Positions 58,085 to 64,000 of a stretch of DNA of 64,000 nt are shown piece after piece. Position 1 is the first letter of the stretch, and every line of letters starts with the position of its first letter. Origin of the DNA: Holothuria scabra (Eukaryota; Echinodermata; Holothuroidea; Aspidochirotida; Holothuriidae); assembly GCA_037179385.1 (NCBI GenBank), contig CM074193.1, forward strand, positions 45,785,082 through 45,849,081. Reading direction: 5' to 3'. Both the position numbers and the translations under genes were made by a program. The notes beneath the pieces were generated by a model. That model did no database searches. It was not told where the DNA came from and saw only the letters and a list, made by a program, of their open reading frames with translations.

Positions 58085-59832
58085 CAGTGGCGTAGCCAGG
58101 ATGGAATTTTTTTTTTTGGGGGGGCCTAGGTAACAAGTGGGGGGGCTGGTACCTCCGAGGGTCAGGCTCGGCAAGACTATCTAAGCGGAGCGCCACCATT
58201 AGTTGGCGCGTAACTTACAAGAAAACTTTGGGTTTTACAAACCCTCCAGATGGCTGGAAACGGCACTTCCCACGTGTTTTAAGCTGGATGTACCCTGCCT
58301 TGAAATACGAATCTCATGTCTGCCACTTCTCGAATAGTGTGAATAAAAAATTAATCTATGAAAAATGATAATACATAAACGTTTTAGGGAGCCAAAATCT
58401 GGGCATTTCTGATCTGTGCCATGGCCTGGGGGATGAGACTTAAGGGAACCGGTATCCCCCCTTCTCTTGGGAAAAATTGTGAACTTCAGGAGAACGTAGA
58501 TCGCAAATGCGGCAATATTTGAATAGATTTCAGCTTCAATAGGAAAACCAAAATTAGTTACGTCCCCCTCTGAGAAACTTTCTTTGCTTTAGATGTGCTA
58601 GATGCAAAATGGTGCTATATTTGGCAAAACTTTGAACTGATTATAGGCCTACGTTTTAAGATTTTCCTATTTGGGGAGCATGGAAATTTTCAAAATATTC
58701 ATTTTTAGTCTTTGTAGAGATTTTACAAGTGACATATATATATACTACCAAAGAAACAATGTTTTCCGGTATTCAGTGGTGTTTAGATGCAAAATGGTGC
58801 AGTATTTGTTCAGTCATCGGTACATTACGTAGTCAAAATTAAAATGATACTAGTAAATCTCCCAACATATTTAAACCGCAAAGCAGAAGTATGGATCGTG
58901 CGGAAAACACATGAAATGCGTACCTTGTGGACATTTTACAAATCCGCCCGGACGCCAGTGCCAACTAGTTGTCGAAAAAATCGTTCTACAGTGGCACTTG
59001 TCATGGGAAGGAGTGAGGCACGACATAGGCCTACTTGTTAGGGATGGATGGTAAGAATTATTCGAAGGCAGTACCTTACCCTCAAAGGGCCAATCCTCTC
59101 ACCCCAAACCACAATTTTGGTAGGGCTGTGCTGAAATTCTCCATTGGCTCAGCTCCTTGTTGACAGCTAATTCAAACAATGCAGAGTACCAAAACTTTAA
59201 TAACACAGCATGAACTGGCATACTGAGAGTGCTTTTTTATAAACGTTGAACTTTTCTATACTCGACTCGAAGCAATCAACTGAGATTGTCTCTGGATGAG
59301 GATGAATTTCAGACAATTGTGGGAGGAGCTTAAGTAAGAAGGTGTGAGAGAACAAGGCATTTAGGGCACATTTTGTGTATGATAAAGTATAGGAATGGTC
59401 GTGTAAGAATGGTCTCCAGTGTATGATTGCCTTAGTTTCAGTAAATAAACCAGCCATCCGAAAGGCAGAAGGTCTTAACCCAACAAAGTCAAATTCGAGT
59501 TTACCGTCAAAACGTTCGTTTCGTCTTCGAAGTGTAATGCAATAAACTACAGTGCAGATTATATACGGTATCTAATTTAGTGAAAGTAATCATTTTGAAG
59601 TCATTACTTGATTTCATACGTGCTCACAGATGTGTTTTACACACATTCATGCATGTTTTCTTAATTGTTACACATTTTATTCATTTACTGTTTTTGAAGG
59701 AAATACTTCACAAAGTGTATTTCCGTTCAAACATTTTATTTTTTATCAACTGCTTTATCAGGAGGCAAAAAAATCTGGGGGGGGGGGGGGGACTGAAGAA
59801 AATCTGGGGGGCCTAGGCCCCCAGACCCACTG
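58085..59832 (+). mobile_element. Long hAT-type element with nested MITE, perfect 8-bp duplication
   Basis: Begins CAGTGGCGTAGCCAGG and ends AGACCCACTG, flanked by CTCCGACT on both sides (58077-58084 and 59833-59840). Co-linear with 48064-49554; the 257-bp length difference is mostly due to the TTAA MITE at 59082-59366. No transposase. Confidence 0.9.
59082..59366. mobile_element. TTAA MITE, copy C, nested in the hAT element
   Basis: Interior words match copies A and B (CATTGGCTCAGCTCC, GACAGCTAATTCAAACAATG, CTGGATGAGGATGAATTTCA). Both ends have decayed (CTCAAAGGGCC / GGCATTTAGGG). The host sequence on each side (GCAGTACCTTAC and TTTGTGTATGATAAAG) is adjacent in the hAT copy at 49050-49085. 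Confidence 0.75.
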
Positions 59833-61083
59833 CTCCGACTGGCACGGAATGGAAATAATAATAACCTTCACATTAGCCAAACGCCAAAGAATCACAATGC
59901 GTTCTTTCCAATCGAGGTTTACGGGAAGGGAGTGGAGGGGTCTTTAGTCCGTACTTACTAATTCACATGCAGATAATTCGTACAGGCCTAACCAAAAATA
60001 CTGTACAGACACTATACAACACACGAGAATCATAATTCTTGCATAATTTTGCTAAGGAATATTTTCAGAAATAGCCAGATTAAGGCGAAGAACATCGATG
60101 AACATTTTCAAATAATGTTTGATAAAGGGATCTAAATCTCGGACAAACTTGAGTGGAGCAACTAGTTTCCTCCTCAAACTTTAAAGCCCAGCCAACTTAT
60201 CCCAAACTTTAAACTAGGCTGCCATCTGAGAAGGAAAAATTTCATATTAGTCCTGTGTCTGTATCAATATAGTTTCTTTGAAAAATGAAAAGTTATATTT
60301 CAAATCGAAAACAGGAAATATATGGGAGGAAACCACATATACTTCAAAGAAAGGTTGGTAATAGATACGTGACGTTTATATTATATAGTGTTTCGTTCGG
60401 AACGGCATGGCTACATCTTTATTACGAAAGTTTGTATCAGTAATATATTTGTTTTACCGCTTGATCCACGAAATTGAAATATCAATAACCTTTAAGACTA
60501 ACAAATACGAGAAAAGGATAAAAAAGCGTGCAATACTTATAAACGCGAGCCCTTTGTAACCTTAACGGATCTAATAGAACATTTTGACGGAAACCAGTTG
60601 CCTCTACATTACAAGGAACCAATTTTAAGTTAGGCCTACTTTATTTTAGCTCTTGTCTACGAAAATTTATTTGAGGCCTTCTTTATTTTATCTCTTGTCT
60701 ACAAAAAATTATTTAATTAACAGATTTCAAAACGACGAGTTAAGGTTAATACGTATTTCCAGTTGTACCAGAGTTTATTACCGTATACCCACCGAACTGG
60801 CCTCCCGACGGGGTACGAACTAAAATGCTGCCACCAGCTTTACATGAGAGAAGTGTCACCCTATGCTTATTTTTATCAGTCTTCACGACATGTGGGCCTT
60901 TTTGAAAGTTGGGCGTATCCACGTTGCCCTGAGCCTCATTATTAAGTAAAAGTAGGCGTAGGCCTATTCACGTTGCATCTAAGAATAACTAGAATAAAAC
61001 TTAGCTTTCGGGATCGATACTGCATCTCCAGCTACCGTATTTTAAAACTTGGGTGCAGGCAAGCGCGTATGTGTCATGTGAAT

Positions 61084-61250
61084 GTGTCATGGGGGGGGGG
61101 GGTTGGTGTCATGGGGGTTTGGGGTATGAAATGAGGGAAAAGTCTGAGTAAAGAGAGAAAAAGCCGCTATTTTAGATGTTTTTTTTTTAATTGCAAGGTT
61201 GGGTTATGGGGGTTCTCACCCACGGGGGGGTAGCTGTGGGGGGGGGGGGT
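61084..61250 (+). mobile_element. Truncated hAT MITE
   Basis: Shares ATGAGGGAAAAGTCTGAG, AAAGAGAGAAAAA and GCAAGGTTGGGTTATGGGGG with the intact copy at 24487-24663, including three G-runs, but lacks clear CAGTG ends. Confidence 0.55.
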
Positions 61251-62317
61251 GGAGATCTTTCGGAGGGCCATGAAGTTTGAGCTCCTTAAAATGTTGCATT
61301 TATGGATCGTTACGTATCATCAGATATGCATGCTGCAAACCTATGCACACGCGTGCACACACCCGTGCAGCAGACTTAAAACCTTTCATAGCGACCATGA
61401 CTATGACTTTGATTTTGGCTATAAAATTAATAATATACAGAGTAAATGAATTCGTCTCAATTTGAATTTCGATTAGAGGCGAAATTCCATGCCCGTAATC
61501 TACGTCCTAGGATACCGAATCGCATTAAGTTATCTCACCTTTAATTTTTTTACCTTAACTACAGCAGGAAAGCGCCCCTATACATTAATCATGTACACCG
61601 TGAAGCTACTTCATACAACATCTTCATATTTAAAGACCTGTTTAAGTCATTCAACATGTCGAACTGCCGTCTATTCCTGGTTTTCTAACAACTTGTTAGT
61701 CAAAGCTTCCTAACCATGAAGTATTTGTAAGCACGATTAAATGCCTTTTATATTTTTAATTAAAAAAACTTCCTAAGCTGCAGTGCTTGTTACAATGTGT
61801 GATGAAGCGAAATAAAATCTTGGCATTCAGTTTGAATATCGAAGACAGGAATGATCAAAGATGTCTTCATGTCTATTGGTGAGATGGCTTTCAGGTTGTA
61901 GGAATTGGAAAATCGCAATTTCAGTCAAAATATACCAAATATTTACTCAGAACGTGGCGTCTATTTTAAGGCTATTACGAATCACTAATAGCTATAAGCA
62001 AATATGTAGGCAAGCACAATAATTTTCTAGTTTTGAACCAACCTACATTCAAAGGACAGAGTGTACCGTGTCAACATGCCTCGATGGTTTATTCTTCTAA
62101 TAGCCATGATTAATGTCAAAGTCACAATCTAAAAAAGATGGCAATTAATTAACATACGAGGAACACACTGTGCTCTGTGGAACAATCAATGTCATCTTTT
62201 AGCACAGCTAAAAAGAAATCTAAGGAAATGCTGTAAGATTCCAAAAGCTCGATATAATTTCATTTTTCTTTTACACATTAACTAGGGAGCTGTCCTAACT
62301 TGTTAACGTAGGTTGTG

Positions 62318-62481
62318 CTAATGGCGTAGCTAGAAATTCATAACGGGGGAGGGGGGGGGGCAAATTTTAAGAGGGCCAAATCCGGTAGATTTTAGACATT
62401 TGAAATATAACCCTAATTTTTTTACGGAGGCTGGCGAAAGACGGGGGACCTAGGCCCCAGACCCCCGTGGCTACGCCACTG
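62318..62481. mobile_element. hAT-like MITE without clear target duplication
   Basis: Left end CTAATGGCGTAGCTAG (a decayed CAGTGGCG...), G-runs just inside, right end GTGGCTACGCCACTG. The internal word ACCTAGGCCCCAGACCCCCGTGG is cut from the same type of right end as 59800-59832. Confidence 0.6.
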
Positions 62482-63259
62482 GTATGTGTAGTACTGAAAT
62501 GGGTCAAACAGCTAGGATTCCGTGCCCTTACAGATGACCTCCTCTTAGTATCCAATCTGTCAACATGCCGACATAGGTCTATATGGGATACTCGTGAGTG
62601 TAATGAGGTTTAACGTGAGCGTGGACTGAGCACAAAGGGGACTAAGATCAATGTTGCATTTTGAATTTCAGTACTACCCGAATTCTCCCGAAAATGCCCA
62701 CTTAAGGGTCACCGTGGTCGATGTTTTAGGGACCAAATGGGTTAAACCTCCTCTTGGATACCATAAAGCCACGGTTGGCACCTAACTCATATACGTTTGC
62801 CTATACGGGCCAGTCTGGAAATGTTGGCAGGGACCCAGCTGTGCCACACAATGTATCATGCATATACAGTGAGTGTGACATTAAAGAGGAAGTACATCAA
62901 TTCTTCAATATTTCGGTATAGCACTACAGTATTTTTAGCTACAACTTATACTGTTTAAGTCACCTTTCGGCGAAAAACCGCAACATATATACCTGTACCA
63001 CACTGTATACGGAAGTCTTGGGAAATGGGAATTTTCAGCCAGATATCTTTTCTTCTGCGAATAAGGATTGTATTTATTACACTCCTGACCACATTCACAT
63101 CTTTAAAGATTAAATCATCTACTTTATAGCGTTTTGATTTTTTTTCCTAGTCTGATTTGTAAGTAAAGTGCCACATCCTAGAATGTCGAAAATAGACAAT
63201 TAAACGTAAAGGGCAATAGCAGTTGCCCTTAACTTATTTGTAAGCGACGGCCAACTCAC

Positions 63260-63450
63260 ACAATTTCTTCCTATTTCTCTTCAGCTGTTCAAATCATTTT
63301 CTAAATATTTTTGGACTTAGTTGTTGCATATTCAAGTAAACCAGTTAGTTGTAGTAAATTTCACATTTGAGGAAAAGAAATATGAACACATGATTCTCAA
63401 GAGCCAATCATGAAACAGGATAGTCTACTACAGCAATATAATTTAGGGGA
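63260..63450. repeat. Dispersed repeat, copy 3 of 3
   Basis: TTGCATATTCAAGTAAACCAG, TTTCACATTTGAGGAAA, CACATGATTCTC and AGCCAATCATGAAACAGG in the same order as at 9330-9580 and 17570-17820. It ends about 90 bp short of the exon at 63538. Confidence 0.6.
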
Positions 63451-63537
63451 CTGCATTTCCCCCTTTAAAACACTTTTAGGGAAACAAACGAGTCTAGAGA
63501 AAATTCCCATATCATGTAGAAATGAACAGCCACCCAC

Positions 63538-63671
63538 CTTGTCTTCATAGACCCGTGGATCACAGTCCAACCCCACGTTGGCGTTGATGAGGGACCCACC
63601 GCCGAGACCACATCCCTGAAGAACTGCTACGTCATCCCCCATCACAACATCGTACAGGTTAGTAGGACTTC
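63538..63671 (-). CDS. GMC oxidoreductase-hydrolase fusion: first exon in window (partial gene, 5' end beyond 64000)
   Basis: The acceptor ATTCTTACAG is followed by two bases of a split codon, then SPTNLYDVVMGDDVAVLQGC and the flavin-binding stretch GLGGGSLINANV, then GLDCDPRVYEDK; donor AAG|GTGGGT. The GCGLGGGSLINANV motif is the signature of cholesterol-oxidase-like GMC oxidoreductases (FAD contact). The N-terminal Rossmann loop (G-x-G-x-x-G) that must come before is absent, so at least one more exon lies to the right of this window. No initiator Met is expected here. Confidence 0.9.
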
Positions 63672-64000
63672 CTGTAAGAATAAAAAATAATATAAGAAAA
63701 AAATCATATTATCACTCAGTGTGCGTTATAGGCGAACATATCCACAGGTAATGTTTCCCTATGGGATCCTTATGGTTCCATATTATTCATATGATCCAGC
63801 TTATGGAGATCATGTAATCTAATACCCGAGATTACAAGGGGTTCGCATGGAATAGTCTATACAGTTAGCTGCTATTTGAACAACTCCCTAGTCGGTCAAC
63901 ATGACCCATATGAGATACTTCTGGGGCCATGTAGGCGACTGATACTTGGGTAAAATTTGGGTATTCCTCAGGCATGTAGGCTCAAATTGCTGGGTCATGG
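63672..64000. other. Intron sequence at the right edge
   Basis: Upstream intron of the GMC-hydrolase gene on the minus strand. No coding segment or recognisable repeat found in these 329 bp. Confidence 0.5.

Larger units (their letters stand above)
57968..63537 (-). other. 5.6-kb intron of the GMC-hydrolase gene
   Basis: The donor is AAG|GTGGGT and the acceptor TTTATCGACAG. It contains the long hAT element with its nested MITE (58085-59832), an hAT relic (about 61084-61250), an hAT-like element (62318-62481) and part of a dispersed repeat (63260-63450). About 59840-61080 holds nothing recognisable. Confidence 0.75.

Overview
This is a eukaryotic window, AT-rich, with split genes, GT-AG introns, dense short DNA-transposon relics, microsatellites and many C/G homopolymer runs. 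Gene content and repeat style fit a marine invertebrate, probably a deuterostome of echinoderm type; that placement is inference, since no rRNA or marker gene is present. I see no bacterial operons, CRISPR arrays, tRNA or rRNA genes.

Three genes are supported. (1) Plus strand, 4635-8235: a two-exon gene for a protein of at least 834 residues. It has a seven-cysteine run near its start, a long Ser/Thr-rich disordered part with two sets of internal repeats, and a folded C-terminal domain. That domain looks to me like a diverged relative of the C76-type (herpesvirus tegument deubiquitinase-like) cysteine peptidase fold, with the usual histidine position changed. (2) Plus strand, 11511-19456: a complete two-exon SLC5-family sodium/solute symporter (603 residues, monocarboxylate/multivitamin transporter branch). 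(3) Minus strand, from beyond the right edge down to 29989: six exons of a large gene (1,097 residues in the window; the first, FAD-binding, part lies past 64000). It fuses a cholesterol-oxidase-type GMC oxidoreductase to a C-terminal alpha/beta hydrolase, an architecture I know mainly from bacteria. All five exon junctions join in frame.

Layout: 1-4600 transposon relics, including a TA-flanked 1.24-kb element whose empty site is visible elsewhere in the window, and a non-LTR retrotransposon tail; 4.6-8.5 kb gene 1; 8.5-11.5 kb repeats; 11.5-19.6 kb the symporter with a 6.1-kb intron; 19.6-29.5 kb gene-free; 29.5-64 kb the GMC-hydrolase gene. Its 21-kb intron carries a 144-bp tandem array of about 18 units. 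Each well-preserved unit holds four nuclear-receptor half-sites (TGACCC-4-TGACCC-4-TGACCT-1-TGACCT), so a textbook DR1 site is present at least a dozen times inside a predicted sterol/lipid gene.

Repeat families resolved by eye: hAT-type elements (CAGTG ends, 8-bp target duplications, internal G-runs), six with matching duplications; a TTAA-flanked MITE family, one copy nested in an hAT copy; a CACGGAC-ended element 12 bp past the symporter splice donor; foldbacks; and several tandem duplications. All calls come from reading the sequence; no searches were run.
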